DNA of 64,000 bases from Prochlorococcus sp. AG-347-I19 (GCA_003279105.1 QCBO01000003.1:1-64000), one strand, 5' to 3'. Shown: positions 42,767 to 52,723, counted from the first letter of the stretch. Made by a program: numbers and translations. The notes: generated by a model not told the origin, from the letters alone.

Positions 42767-43036
42767 ATGGATCCTAAGTACTCATTTGGTTGTAGCACTA
42801 GCAAACCCAACGGATGCCTACTAAATCCCGAAGGCAGCAGAATCATCTTTTTCGAAGAATGCAAAAATTCTCCTAAACCTAATTTAAAAATTTATACTCA
42901 TCTTTTCTACACAAATCACCTTGGAGAACCTGGAGGGTACAAATCCTCTGAAAAACTCAACATAGATTCAGCCTGGGAAAAATGGCACGAACTGCACCAA
43001 AAAGGATGGACAGAAGTATCTCATAATTACGGATAA
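42767..43036 (+). CDS. DUF1651 family protein
   Basis: The 89-residue protein has two Cys near the start (FGCSTSKPNGCLL) and the DUF1651 C-terminal signature SAWEKWHELHQKGWTEV. It lies just before nirA, 160 bp away, at the island border of the nitrate cluster. Function unknown. Confidence 0.65.
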   Translation: MDPKYSFGCSTSKPNGCLLNPEGSRIIFFEECKNSPKPNLKIYTHLFYTNHLGEPGGYKSSEKLNIDSAWEKWHELHQKGWTEVSHNYG

Positions 43037-43137
43037 GTGATCCGGCCAAGAAAGAGACTTTATTTTTATGAGCTTAAGAATTTCTTAAAATATGGAATTC
43101 GTTGTTAAAAATAAATAATCAATATTTATTGACATTT

Positions 43138-43151
43138 GTATATGAGGAAAC
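43138..43151 (+). promoter_or_regulatory. Degenerate NtcA-like box upstream of nirA
   Basis: GTATATGAGGAAAC fits GTAN8TAC in five of six fixed positions. It is 46 bp upstream of nirA. No clear -10 hexamer stands at the standard spacing, so the call is weak. Confidence 0.3.
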
Positions 43152-43196
43152 ATTAAATTGTCTAAAATCTCATAAGAATAAAAGAATAAAATTAAT

Positions 43197-44720
43197 ATGC
43201 AATATTATTTAAATGATAAAAAATTAAATAAGATTGAAAAGCAAAAGGCGGAGAAAGATGGTCTGAAAATTTTTGAAGAGTTAGATGATTACGCTCTTAA
43301 AGGGTGGGAAGAGATGGATGAAGTAGATTTGCAAATGCGCTTAAAGTGGTATGGCCTTTTTTGGAGACCAAAAACTCCTGGAAGATTTATGATGAGGCTT
43401 AGAGTTCCCAATGGAATTCTGAACTCTAATCAGTTGAGAGTAATCGCGTCAATAGTCGCTAGATATGGAGAAGACGGTTCTGCAGATATAACAACTAGGC
43501 AAAATATTCAATTAAGGGGGGTTTTGATAAATGATCTACCAGATATTATTAATAGACTTAGGGAGGTTCATATTACATCCGTTCAGTCTGGAATGGATAA
43601 TCCAAGGAATGTTACTGGCAATCCAATAGCAGGAATTGATCCTGAAGAAATTATAGATACAAGAAAATATACTTCTGAATTAGAAAATTACTTAACAAAT
43701 TCTGGTAATGGCAACCCCGAATTCTCGAATTTACCAAGGAAGTGGAATACTGCAGTTGCAGGAGCAAAAGATAATTTTCTTCTACATAATGATCTTATCT
43801 TTCATCCTGTTTTTAAAAATGGAATATTAGGCTTTGGTGTCTGGGTAGGAGGAATTTTATCAGCAACTTTGAATGCTTATGCTATACCTCTAGATGTCTG
43901 GGTAGAAGAAAAAGATATATGCAAAATAACTGGGATTATTTGTTCCCTTTGGCGAGATAATGGAGATAGATTTCTAAGAAATAAAGGAAGATTTAGATAT
44001 TATTTGAACTCTATAGGTATCGAAAAATTTAGAGAACTTGTGGAAGAAAAATTTGGAACATTGTCGAACGATCCAGGCTCAATTTTCAACGAAAAACAAA
44101 GAAGTTTATTTGGGATTAATAAACAAAAACAAAACAATCTTTACTTTGCTGGATTACATATTCCTGTAGGAAGATTATGTGTAGAAGACATACAAGAAAT
44201 TGCAAGACTAAGTGAAAAATATGGAACAAGTGAAGTAAGACTTACCGAAGATCAAAATCTAATTATTGTTGGCCTAAAAGATAATATTTTAGAAGAATTT
44301 GGTGATGAAGAAATTATTAATAAATTCAAATTAAATCCATCCCATTTTTCAGCAAGTACCGTTTCATGTACAGGGAGTAGTTATTGTAGCTTTGCTCTTG
44401 CAAATACCAAAGATATAGCAAGGAATATTTCTGAAAAATTAGATCGAGAACTTGAATTATCAGAGGAGGTTAAAATCCATTGGACAGGTTGTCCAAATAA
44501 TTGTGGACAAGCTCATATGGGTGGTATTGGCATGACTGGTACAAAGGTAAAAAAAGAGGGAGGTGGAACTGAGGATGGATATAATGTCAGTATTGGAGGG
44601 AGACAAGATCACCTGCAAACCTTAGGCGAAACCGAATTTAAAAAAGTTAGTAAACATGAAATTTATAATTTACTCAAAGAAATTTTAATCAACAAGTTTA
44701 ATGCAAAGTTAAAAACCTAA
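43197..44720 (+). CDS. nirA: Ferredoxin-nitrite reductase NirA
   Basis: NirA reduces nitrite to ammonium with six electrons from ferredoxin, using siroheme and a 4Fe-4S cluster. The 507-residue protein keeps the four cluster Cys: C391 and C397 (VSCTGSSYCSFAL) and C432 and C436 (TGCPNNCGQAHMGG). The N-terminal part has TRQNIQLRG and NVTGNPIAGIDPEE, typical of the sulfite/nitrite reductase repeat. It starts the nitrate cluster and is followed by a HEAT-like gene after 10 bp. Confidence 0.97.
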   Translation: MQYYLNDKKLNKIEKQKAEKDGLKIFEELDDYALKGWEEMDEVDLQMRLKWYGLFWRPKTPGRFMMRLRVPNGILNSNQLRVIASIVARYGEDGSADITTRQNIQLRGVLINDLPDIINRLREVHITSVQSGMDNPRNVTGNPIAGIDPEEIIDTRKYTSELENYLTNSGNGNPEFSNLPRKWNTAVAGAKDNFLLHNDLIFHPVFKNGILGFGVWVGGILSATLNAYAIPLDVWVEEKDICKITGIICSLWRDNGDRFLRNKGRFRYYLNSIGIEKFRELVEEKFGTLSNDPGSIFNEKQRSLFGINKQKQNNLYFAGLHIPVGRLCVEDIQEIARLSEKYGTSEVRLTEDQNLIIVGLKDNILEEFGDEEIINKFKLNPSHFSASTVSCTGSSYCSFALANTKDIARNISEKLDRELELSEEVKIHWTGCPNNCGQAHMGGIGMTGTKVKKEGGGTEDGYNVSIGGRQDHLQTLGETEFKKVSKHEIYNLLKEILINKFNAKLKT

Positions 44721-44730
44721 AAATATATTA

Positions 44731-45459
44731 ATGAGCAAAAGTGAAACTAAAATATTAGAAGTTTTAAATGGATTAGGTTCAAAAAAATTAGATCTTGATA
44801 TTCTTTTTTCCTACTATTCATTGGAATTATCTTTTGAGATTCGTAAAGTTATAGCGGAAAAGATAGGAATGCAAGAAAGGAAAGGATATTTTTTACTGGA
44901 AAAGATGATAAAAAAATTTGGACTTAAAGTTGAATTTATTGAGGCCCTTAAATTAACAAATGAAAAAAATGCAAAAGATCTTTTACTAAAAAATCTTTAT
45001 CAAAATAATAAGTTAAATATTCATATAATTAATGCTTTAGAGCCCTGGGGAGGAGAAATCGAACTTAAATTAATTAGAGAAATATTCGATATTTGCGAAA
45101 CAGATTTTTGGATTGCAGGCCTTAATATTCTTCATTTCAAAGCTCATCAATTAGCTGATGAAATATTATTATCTTTTATTGATCAAATAAAAATTTACGA
45201 TGATTTCAAAATCAACTATAAGATAATATCCATTTTAAAAAGAAGAGAAAGCGAAATAGTTTGTAAATTGCTCTATAAATATTCTTTAAATAAAGAATTA
45301 GAAATCGCTAAATATGCAATTTTTTCTTTAGGGAGCATTTGGAATGATAATAGTTTTGAACAATTATCAAAATTAGAAAATGAGATAAAAGATCCTTCTC
45401 TACTTAAATGCATAAAAAATCAAAAATTGATCTCAAATCAATTTCTTATAAATAAATAA
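44731..45459 (+). CDS. HEAT-repeat-like protein in the nitrite reductase operon
   Basis: The 242-residue protein is all helix with repeat-like units (LSFEIRKVIAEKIG; CKLLYKYSLNKELEIAKYA; IFSLGSIW), consistent with HEAT-type scaffolds such as phycobilisome-lyase relatives. It directly follows nirA and is likely co-transcribed. It may assist nitrite reductase assembly, like cyanobacterial NirB, but that is inferred from position alone. Confidence 0.6.
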   Translation: MSKSETKILEVLNGLGSKKLDLDILFSYYSLELSFEIRKVIAEKIGMQERKGYFLLEKMIKKFGLKVEFIEALKLTNEKNAKDLLLKNLYQNNKLNIHIINALEPWGGEIELKLIREIFDICETDFWIAGLNILHFKAHQLADEILLSFIDQIKIYDDFKINYKIISILKRRESEIVCKLLYKYSLNKELEIAKYAIFSLGSIWNDNSFEQLSKLENEIKDPSLLKCIKNQKLISNQFLINK

Positions 45460-45468
45460 ACTAGAGAA

Positions 45469-45963
45469 TTATTTTTTTAACTTATCAATGAGATTTATTA
45501 AATTACAAGGTTTTGTATTTTGATTAAGTTGATAAGAAATTATATCTTGCCAACCTGTCATCACAGCATCCTTAGATCCAGGCAAAATGAATAAAAACTT
45601 ACCATTTGCAGACCCCGCAATACACCTACTTTGTAAAGTACTAGTTCCTATCTTTTTAAATGATAAAAATCTAAAAGTCTCTCCAAAACCATCAATCTCT
45701 TTATCTAATAAAGGTCTAATAGCCTCAGGAGTAACATCCCTAACTGTAATTCCTGTACCACCTGTAGTAATAATCACATCAATATTTGGATCTGAGATCC
45801 AATCGCTTGTATATTTTCTAATTAAATAAATATCATCTTTGCAAATTATCTTATCAACGACATTGTGTCCTGATCTCTCAGCCTCTTGAAGGAGATAATT
45901 TCCACTCTCATCATTTTTTGTGTTACGAGTATCAGAAACAGTAAGCAAAGCTATAGAAACCAC
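45469..45963 (-). CDS. moaB: Molybdopterin biosynthesis protein MoaB/MogA family
   Basis: The 164-residue protein has the family nucleotide/pterin motif VIITTGGTGITVRDVTPEA and ends with FILPGSKDAVMTGW. MoaB/MogA adenylates molybdopterin before molybdate insertion. The start is GTG at 45963. It is convergent with the HEAT-like gene and divergent from moaD (35 bp). Confidence 0.9.
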   Translation of the reverse strand: MVSIALLTVSDTRNTKNDESGNYLLQEAERSGHNVVDKIICKDDIYLIRKYTSDWISDPNIDVIITTGGTGITVRDVTPEAIRPLLDKEIDGFGETFRFLSFKKIGTSTLQSRCIAGSANGKFLFILPGSKDAVMTGWQDIISYQLNQNTKPCNLINLIDKLKK

Positions 45964-45998
45964 TTAAAATTAAACCAATAGTTACTAGATCACTATAG

Positions 45999-46250
45999 AT
46001 GGAAAGTGAAAAATCTAACAAAATTAAGGTGGTTTTATTATCTAGTATTGCTGAAGATCTAGGATGGAATGAAAAATTTCTTACAATTGAAGGGTCTCAA
46101 ATGAAGGTTTTTTCTGTATGGAATTTAATTAATTCTAATTTACCGCAAGATAATATTATCGTTTCTATTAATCAAGAAATTACAGATATGGATGCGATGA
46201 TTAATCCCGATGATGAGGTGGCATTTATGCCAATTTTTACCGGTGGATAA
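45999..46250 (+). CDS. moaD: Molybdopterin synthase small subunit MoaD
   Basis: The 83-residue ubiquitin-like protein ends AFMPIFTGG, with the C-terminal Gly-Gly that carries the thiocarboxylate sulfur for molybdopterin synthesis. It overlaps the next gene's start, and MoaE is its partner subunit. Confidence 0.93.
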   Translation: MESEKSNKIKVVLLSSIAEDLGWNEKFLTIEGSQMKVFSVWNLINSNLPQDNIIVSINQEITDMDAMINPDDEVAFMPIFTGG

Positions 46251-46695
46251 TTTAAAAATAAAATTTAAAATTCTAGAAGAGACTTTTAATCCTTATAAAG
46301 AATTCGAACTTTGGGAAAAGGTAAATAAAAATTCAGCAAACTCATTTTTTATTGGGAGAGTAAGGCCCTTTGATCAATTTGGAAATGATTTAAAGAAACT
46401 AGAAATCGTTCACTATAAAGGAATGACCGAAAATTATATTAAAAGATATTTAATGAAAATTTCTGAAAAACAGGATGATTTATCTATTTTTCTCTTGCAC
46501 AGGATAGGTTTCATTTACCCTAACGAGCCTATTATTTTAATAGCAGTAAGTGCTGATCATAGAGGCATTGCAAATAAATATCTCCAAGAAATACTTGAAT
46601 TTACAAAATACAAAGTTCCTTTTTGGAAAAAAGAATGGACTTTCAAAGGATCCTCATGGGTAAAAAAGAATACTGACTTAGGATTTAGATTATAA
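46243..46695 (+). CDS. moaE: Molybdopterin synthase large subunit MoaE
   Basis: I set the start at GTG 46243, which overlaps the moaD stop in GTGGATAA; an in-frame ATG at 46210 would instead put 11 extra residues inside moaD. The 150-residue protein has FIGRVRPFDQFGNDLKKLEI, an ISFLL-type HRIG segment (LHRIGFIYPNEPIIL) and KYKVPFWKKEW, matching MoaE's substrate pocket and catalytic Lys. With MoaD it converts precursor Z to molybdopterin. It overlaps moeA's end by 6 bp. Confidence 0.92.
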   Translation: MDNLKIKFKILEETFNPYKEFELWEKVNKNSANSFFIGRVRPFDQFGNDLKKLEIVHYKGMTENYIKRYLMKISEKQDDLSIFLLHRIGFIYPNEPIILIAVSADHRGIANKYLQEILEFTKYKVPFWKKEWTFKGSSWVKKNTDLGFRL

Positions 46696-47952
46696 AAAAT
46701 TATTTTTTAAAAGTTGTGCCCATAATAAATTTCCTTTTTGACAAAAATCAATTTCAGAAGGTATTTCTATTAATAAATCTGAATTAGATATTGAACTAAT
46801 CTTTGATGAGGATTGTTCTTCAGAAATATCTGCAATTAATTCACCTTCTTCATTAACGATAAGTTTTCCTCTAAGCAATTCAGGTCTCCCTTTTCTTCTT
46901 TTTAAATCAGAATTCAACTTAACCTTAATCCTAAGAGGGAATTCAATATTAGTAATTCCTTCAAGTTTCTGAAGTGCGGGCCAAACAAGTTGGATAAAAG
47001 TAATAGCTGCTGAAACGGGATTCCCTGGTAATCCAAAATAAGGAATTTTTTTATTTATCAATCCAAAAGCAAAGGGTTTTCCTGGCTTTAAAAATAGTTT
47101 CCAAAATTTAATCTCTCCTATCTCGTTAATAATATCTTTTAAAAAATCTTTTTTACCCACTGATATTCCACCAACTGAAATAACTACATCATTAAATTCA
47201 GAAATATTTCTAAGAGAATTTTTAATACTTTGATAATTATCTTTTTCTATATGAATTTCATTAATTTCAAATCCAAGATTTTTTGCGATTGATTTTATCA
47301 AAATACTATTACTTTCCCATATTTCTCCTTTCTTTCTTGCAGATCCTGATTTGATAAGTTCATCTCCAGTAATTAGTAAACCTAATTTAGAAAATTTACT
47401 AACTTTTATAGTTTTTATCCCACAACTTGCTAATTTACTTAAAATCCCAGGTGTAATCTTTACCCCTTTCTTGATTAATATTTCACCTTTAAATACTTGA
47501 TCATTTTTTCCTCTAATCCAAGAGTTATTAGATGATGTTTCTTTTTTAACAATATACTCATTTCCGTTTAAAAATTCTAAAGAAACTTGTTCTTGAGGTA
47601 TCACAGAAACACAATTATCTGGGACAAATGAACCTGTGCTAATAGTTACAGCTTCACCTTTTTTAAGAAGATCATTAAATGGTTTTCCGGGGAAAGACTC
47701 TCCGACAATTTTCCATTTATTTCCTTTGGTTGATTCTCCTAAAGCATATCCATCCATAACTGATGATCTATAACCTGGTATATCTTCCTCAGATAAGATT
47801 TCCTCCATAGAAACTTTTCCAAGTGCTTCGTCTAAATTGATCTCTTCCTTATGTAAAATTGCATTATTCACTATTAAAGTATCTATCTCTTCTAAGATTT
47901 TTTTAATAGCATCGTTTAAATAAAGACCCTGATTATTGATATCAATTCCCAT
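46690..47952 (-). CDS. moeA: Molybdopterin molybdenumtransferase MoeA
   Basis: MoeA inserts molybdate into molybdopterin-AMP. The 420-residue protein has the family segments EDIPGYRSSVMDGYALGE, ISTGSFVPDN, a DVVISVGGISVGKKDF motif and YFGLPGNPVSAAITF. Domains and length are typical. It follows moaC by 12 bp and converges on moaE with 6 bp of overlap. Confidence 0.95.
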   Translation of the reverse strand: MGIDINNQGLYLNDAIKKILEEIDTLIVNNAILHKEEINLDEALGKVSMEEILSEEDIPGYRSSVMDGYALGESTKGNKWKIVGESFPGKPFNDLLKKGEAVTISTGSFVPDNCVSVIPQEQVSLEFLNGNEYIVKKETSSNNSWIRGKNDQVFKGEILIKKGVKITPGILSKLASCGIKTIKVSKFSKLGLLITGDELIKSGSARKKGEIWESNSILIKSIAKNLGFEINEIHIEKDNYQSIKNSLRNISEFNDVVISVGGISVGKKDFLKDIINEIGEIKFWKLFLKPGKPFAFGLINKKIPYFGLPGNPVSAAITFIQLVWPALQKLEGITNIEFPLRIKVKLNSDLKRRKGRPELLRGKLIVNEEGELIADISEEQSSSKISSISNSDLLIEIPSEIDFCQKGNLLWAQLLKNNFL

Positions 47953-47964
47953 TATTTTGAGTAC

Positions 47965-48450
47965 TTAACTTCTTTTTAGTATTCCATTTTTACCACCTTT
48001 TTTTTCTAAAAGGCGAATATTATCAATAGTCATAAAAGGATCTAAAGCTTTAAGCATGTCATATAGAGTGAGAAGGCCAATTGAAACTGATGTAAGAGCC
48101 TCCATCTCAACACCTGTTTTAGAATGAGATTTGCAAAAAGCAATAATTTTAATTGCTTTCATTGATTCACAAATTTCAAAATCAATTGTGATTTTATTCA
48201 ATGATAAATTATGACAGAGAGGAATAAGTTCGGAGGTTTTTTTTGCACCATTTATTGCAGAAAATCTAGCCGCTGCAAAAATATCACCTTTTTTAATTTT
48301 TTCATTTTTTATTTTTTCTAATATTTCTTTGTTTAAATTAATATATCCTTCTGCTAAAGCCTCTCTTTTAGTTTCTACTTTGTCTGAAATATCAACTATG
48401 TTCATTTCTCCCCTTTCATTAATATGAGTTAAAGATTTATCCATATCCAT
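47965..48450 (-). CDS. moaC: Cyclic pyranopterin monophosphate synthase MoaC
   Basis: The 161-residue protein acts after MoaA to form cyclic pyranopterin monophosphate. Conserved segments are ELIPLCHNLSLNKITIDF, SKTGVEMEALTSVSIGLLT and MLKALDPFM, including the Lys/Asp catalytic residues of the family. It is the first gene of a moaC-moeA pair on the minus strand. Confidence 0.95.
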   Translation of the reverse strand: MDMDKSLTHINERGEMNIVDISDKVETKREALAEGYINLNKEILEKIKNEKIKKGDIFAAARFSAINGAKKTSELIPLCHNLSLNKITIDFEICESMKAIKIIAFCKSHSKTGVEMEALTSVSIGLLTLYDMLKALDPFMTIDNIRLLEKKGGKNGILKRS

Positions 48451-48551
48451 TTAGCAATTTATTCAATAATACAAAAAATAAAATTTTTTATAAAGCTAAT
48501 ATCAATTTTTTATACTTAGCATTAATTTATTAATAAAATATCAATTTAATT

Positions 48552-49013
48552 TTGGTTAACAGTCAATCAAATCATTATTTTAATTTCGAGGATGATTTTA
48601 TTAAAGACTTAAGATGCATTCCTTTATGTGTAAGAAGGAAACTTGATTTAATTGGAATAAAATTAAAACTTACTCATTGGCAAGATTTTAATTTAATTGA
48701 AAAAAATAAGATAGTAGATTGGCCAGATTCAAAATACGATCTCATTGATTTAAAAACTTTTTTAAAAGAAATTACATCTAATTCAAAATATGGAGAAGCA
48801 AAAGAAATAGAAATTTCAATTAATCAACCTTGGCAAAATAAAAATAAAGTTCCTGACCAAGTTTTAAAATCGGCACTAGCAAGAGGAATTAATATTTCAG
48901 TTGAAAAATGGAGAAATTTAAACGAATTAGATAGATTTGCTTTTTGCAAGTTAGTTAGACCAAGTCATGAACACAACAATTTGGATAGAGCATTTGATGA
49001 GATTCTGAAATAA
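48552..49013 (+). CDS. narM: Nitrate reductase-associated protein NarM
   Basis: The 153-residue protein contains LRCIPLCVRRKLDLIGIKL, the signature of the cyanobacterial nitrate-reductase-associated family, plus THWQDFN and a C-terminal Trp-rich helix (EKWRNLNELDRFAF). NarM is needed for active NarB in cyanobacteria, as reported in Synechococcus. The start is TTG at 48552. It is convergent with narB, with 9 bp between. Confidence 0.85.
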   Translation: MVNSQSNHYFNFEDDFIKDLRCIPLCVRRKLDLIGIKLKLTHWQDFNLIEKNKIVDWPDSKYDLIDLKTFLKEITSNSKYGEAKEIEISINQPWQNKNKVPDQVLKSALARGINISVEKWRNLNELDRFAFCKLVRPSHEHNNLDRAFDEILK

Positions 49014-49022
49014 GATTATTGC

Positions 49023-51134
49023 CTAGTTTGGAACAATTATTACTGAGCATGCTTTTAATTCCGGTTGTTTTGATATCGGGCATGACTTTTCATGCATCAA
49101 AGAGTTTACTTCACACATATTTTTTTGACTAAAACCCCAATGCATTGGTAAAAAAACTGTACCTGCTTTAATTTTGTCAGTAATCTGAACTTTTGCTTGG
49201 ACTTCCCCCCTTTTGGATTTAATTTTTACTATTTCATCATTTTTGATTTTTAAAGATAAAGCATCTTTAGAATTAATTTCCAATAACGGTTCTGGATTCT
49301 TTTTTGTAAGTTTTTGAACTTTAGAAGTTCTTGTCATTGTATGCCATTGACTTAGATATCTTCCAATTGTCAAAATTAGTGGGTACTCATCTGAAGGGGG
49401 TTCAGCCAACCCTATAGGATCATCGATACAAAAATTTGCTTTGCCAGTCTCAGTTGGGAAATAACCATCTTCATATAATCTTTTTGAAGATGTACTAGGT
49501 ACGCTGCCGTTAGGATAAGGCCATTGTTGAGGACCATGATTTTTTAATAATTGATATGATAACCCGCTCATATCGCATAATCTTTTTGTAGTCGTTTTTA
49601 AAAATTCGTCATAAACTTCCGATGAAGATTCATATTCAAATTGTTTGAAATAACCTATTTTCTGTCCTAATTCAGCAAATATTTGCCAATCTGGTTTTGA
49701 ATTTTTATACGATTCTCTGAAAGATGGGCAAAGAGTTACTCTTCTTTCTGAATTTGTCATAACACCATCTTTTTCGCTCCATTGAGCTGCGGGCAATACT
49801 AGATGAGCATATTTAATTGATTCACTTTGTTCATAAGATTCATTGAGGATAATTAAAGGACATTTTAAAAGTGCTTTTTTTACAAAGTTTAAATTAGGCA
49901 TGCTAACCAAAGGGTTCGTAGCTGCAATCCACCAAATTTTCACAGATCCTTTTTTTATAGCTTCTATTTGTTCAAATGCAGATAGACCCTGTTTTGCAGA
50001 TATCTTTCCCTCAGGGAACCCCCATATTTTTTCAATTTCATTCCTATCTATTTTATTTTTTACAAACCTATATCCTGGAAGAAGGTGCGATAGTCCTCCT
50101 GCTTCTCTCCCACCCATAGCGTTTGGTTGGCCAGTTAAGGAAAAAGGACCAGAACCTTCTTTGCCTATTTGGCCGGTCATTAGATGAAGATTTATTAGCC
50201 CATTTACTGCTGCTGTACCCTCTTGCCTTTGATTCAAACCCATCGACCAAAGACTTAAAACATTTTTGCTTTCTCCCCATAATTTTGCAATATCAATAAT
50301 TGTTTTCTCGGATATATTGCAAATTTCACTTATTTTTTTTAAATCCCATTTTTGTATATGTTTTACAAAATCAAAATAGCTTTCGGTCGACTTATCAATG
50401 AAATTTTGATCAGTTAATTGATTCTTATAAAGATAATTCGCAATCCCAATAAATAAAAATAGATCTGTTCCAGAAGAAATTTGTAAGTAAAAATCTGCTA
50501 TGGATGAGGTTTCAGTTTCTCTTGGATCAATTACTATTACTTTTAAATTATCATTTACGTTTCTTTTACGTTTTTTAATTCGATCAAAAAGAACGGGATG
50601 ACATTCTGCTGTATTTGTCCCTATTAATAAAATTAAAGAGCAATGATCAATATCTTCGTAACAACAAGGTGGGCCATCAGAGCCAAAACTTCTGTTATAT
50701 CCAGCTACTGCTGAGCTCATACATAGTCTTGAATTAGCATCAAAATTATTTGTGCCTATTGCTCCCTTGAGAAGCTTTTGGGCTACGTAATAATCTTCAG
50801 TATGAAATTGACCTGAGCCATACATAGCTATTGAATCAGGTCCATAATTTTTTATAGAACTCAAAATATTCTCTTTCAAAATTTCGTATGATTCATCCCA
50901 GGAAATTTCTTTAAATTCTTCATTTAAATTTTCCCTATAGAGTGGTTCTTTTAATCTCCCGTCTTTTAAAGTCTCACATACTGTTGCTCCTTTTATGCAC
51001 AATTTACCATGAGTTGAAGGACTATCCCTATCTCCACTTACTAACCATTTATCATCAGAAACCGAACTATTAGGCTTCATTTTTAAACCACAGCCAACAC
51101 CGCAATATGGGCATTGACTTTTAGTAAAATTCAT
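49023..51134 (-). CDS. narB: Assimilatory ferredoxin-nitrate reductase NarB
   Basis: NarB reduces nitrate to nitrite with ferredoxin electrons. The 703-residue protein has a 4Fe-4S motif with C8, C11, C15 and C46, a likely Mo-ligand Cys at 138 (NSRLCMSSAVAGYNRSFG), and C-terminal molybdopterin-binding segments such as LTGQPNAMGGREAGG. It resembles the short cyanobacterial type without FAD domains. It is 35 bp downstream of the transporter gene napA in the same direction, likely one transcript. Confidence 0.97.
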   Translation of the reverse strand: MNFTKSQCPYCGVGCGLKMKPNSSVSDDKWLVSGDRDSPSTHGKLCIKGATVCETLKDGRLKEPLYRENLNEEFKEISWDESYEILKENILSSIKNYGPDSIAMYGSGQFHTEDYYVAQKLLKGAIGTNNFDANSRLCMSSAVAGYNRSFGSDGPPCCYEDIDHCSLILLIGTNTAECHPVLFDRIKKRKRNVNDNLKVIVIDPRETETSSIADFYLQISSGTDLFLFIGIANYLYKNQLTDQNFIDKSTESYFDFVKHIQKWDLKKISEICNISEKTIIDIAKLWGESKNVLSLWSMGLNQRQEGTAAVNGLINLHLMTGQIGKEGSGPFSLTGQPNAMGGREAGGLSHLLPGYRFVKNKIDRNEIEKIWGFPEGKISAKQGLSAFEQIEAIKKGSVKIWWIAATNPLVSMPNLNFVKKALLKCPLIILNESYEQSESIKYAHLVLPAAQWSEKDGVMTNSERRVTLCPSFRESYKNSKPDWQIFAELGQKIGYFKQFEYESSSEVYDEFLKTTTKRLCDMSGLSYQLLKNHGPQQWPYPNGSVPSTSSKRLYEDGYFPTETGKANFCIDDPIGLAEPPSDEYPLILTIGRYLSQWHTMTRTSKVQKLTKKNPEPLLEINSKDALSLKIKNDEIVKIKSKRGEVQAKVQITDKIKAGTVFLPMHWGFSQKNMCEVNSLMHEKSCPISKQPELKACSVIIVPN

Positions 51135-51169
51135 AAAATTTCTTTTATAAATATCTAAAAAGTTATTGG

Positions 51170-52723
51170 TTAAACATAATTTTCAGCTTTTTCGCCTTCA
51201 TAAGCATCCGCGAATGATCCTTGAGGTTCCTTTAAAAAGAAATAACAGAAGAATCCAACTATTAATCCTGCTATACCTAAAACTTGGAAGAAGGCACTAT
51301 TTGAAGCAGCAATTATTTCTGGAGAAGGATCTTTACCACCACCCATCCATAAAGGTAAAAGGCTATAAATATTTAGATAAGTTACCGCACCAACATTTCC
51401 ATAAGCCCCAACCAATCCAGCTATTTGTCCTGTTACTCTTTTTTTAACTAAGGGAACTAAAGCAAAAGTTGAACCTTCTCCTGATTGTACAAAAAATGAA
51501 CAAAGCATCGTTAAAAATACAGCCATAAGAATTCCCGCTGATCCTGTAAAAGTTCCAGGTTTTATTAAAGACATCAATAGATATCCAAACCCTAATCCCA
51601 TAGTTAGGAATCCCATTGTATTTTTTCTATTGCCTGTTCTGTCAGATATCAATCCTCCTGCAGGTCTAGCTATTAAATTCACAAATGCATAACATGATGC
51701 AAGAATTCCGGCTACAGCTTTAGGTAAATCAAATGTAAATTCAAAGAAACTAGGAAGCATTGAAACTACTGCCAATTCTGATCCAAAATTTACGATATAA
51801 GTTAATTCCAAGATCGCTACTTGTTTGAATTCATATCTATCTTCTTTAGGGTAAATTTTAGTACCATTTAATAATTCAATATTAGTTCTTATAATTCCCC
51901 AAGTTTGGAAAATAAACCAAGCTAAAACTGCGATTAAGGCTATTGGATAAGTAGATGAAGTAAGGAAACCTACTTTTTGAAGTCTCCAACATAGGACTGA
52001 AAGAATTGCTGCGAATGGGACATTCATTCCAATTAAACCCCAGAAATCTCTTATACTCGTTACTTCTAAACCAGCTGTTTTTGCAGGCCTTTGATAAGGT
52101 TTTCCTGGAGGTGTATCAGTCACACTAAAGAAATAAATAATTCCATAAACGAAAGAAATAATTCCTGTAAGAGCAATAGCTCCCCTCCAATTAAGTACAG
52201 CTCCAGTAGGCAACTCAAACCCTCCTGAAAAAGACAAGAATCCAGCTACGGCAACAAGAGAAAGAGCAGAAAAAGCAGATCCAAAATTTCCCCATCCTCC
52301 ATATATTCCCTCAGCCAAACCAATTTCTTTCGGTGGGAACCACTCAGAGACCATTCTTATTCCGATAACAAAACCTGCTCCTACTATTGATAAAAGCAAT
52401 CTCGCAATAACAAGTTGATTGAAGTCTTGAGCACTAGCAAATAATAAACACGGCACGACAGAAAATATCAAAATTGTTGAGTAAGTTTTTCTTGGGCCGA
52501 ATTTATCCAATAACATTCCAATCAAAACTCTTGCAGGGATAGTCAAAGCGACATTACATATTGCTACTGTTCTAATTTGAGCAACAGATAAACCTAAATC
52601 GGATTTAACAGTAGTTGCAAGAGGTGCAAGGTTAAACCAAACAACAAAAGTAAGGAAAAAGGCAAACCAGGTAAGGTGAAGAGTTCTATACCTGCCATTT
52701 AAAGACCAAACGTCACTTAACAT
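51170..52723 (-). CDS. napA: Nitrate/nitrite transporter NapA (NrtP type)
   Basis: The 517-residue MFS protein has about 12 membrane helices, with FAFFLTFVVWFNLAPLAT in helix 1 and the MFS-type GMLLDKFGPRKTY loop; FVIGIRMVSEWFPPKEIG contains the NNP family signature. It imports nitrate and probably nitrite. Marine picocyanobacteria use this permease in place of the ABC-type NrtABCD. A perfect NtcA box lies about 57 bp upstream of its start. Confidence 0.93.
   Translation of the reverse strand: MLSDVWSLNGRYRTLHLTWFAFFLTFVVWFNLAPLATTVKSDLGLSVAQIRTVAICNVALTIPARVLIGMLLDKFGPRKTYSTILIFSVVPCLLFASAQDFNQLVIARLLLSIVGAGFVIGIRMVSEWFPPKEIGLAEGIYGGWGNFGSAFSALSLVAVAGFLSFSGGFELPTGAVLNWRGAIALTGIISFVYGIIYFFSVTDTPPGKPYQRPAKTAGLEVTSIRDFWGLIGMNVPFAAILSVLCWRLQKVGFLTSSTYPIALIAVLAWFIFQTWGIIRTNIELLNGTKIYPKEDRYEFKQVAILELTYIVNFGSELAVVSMLPSFFEFTFDLPKAVAGILASCYAFVNLIARPAGGLISDRTGNRKNTMGFLTMGLGFGYLLMSLIKPGTFTGSAGILMAVFLTMLCSFFVQSGEGSTFALVPLVKKRVTGQIAGLVGAYGNVGAVTYLNIYSLLPLWMGGGKDPSPEIIAASNSAFFQVLGIAGLIVGFFCYFFLKEPQGSFADAYEGEKAENYV

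Noticed and set aside
46210-46242. ATG start for moaE inside moaD
   Set aside because: The resulting N-terminus would be moaD sequence in another frame; GTG at 46243 overlapping the moaD stop is more consistent with MoaE proteins.
51166-51447. Plus-strand frame antisense to napA
   Set aside because: Shadow of a well-supported membrane transporter gene.
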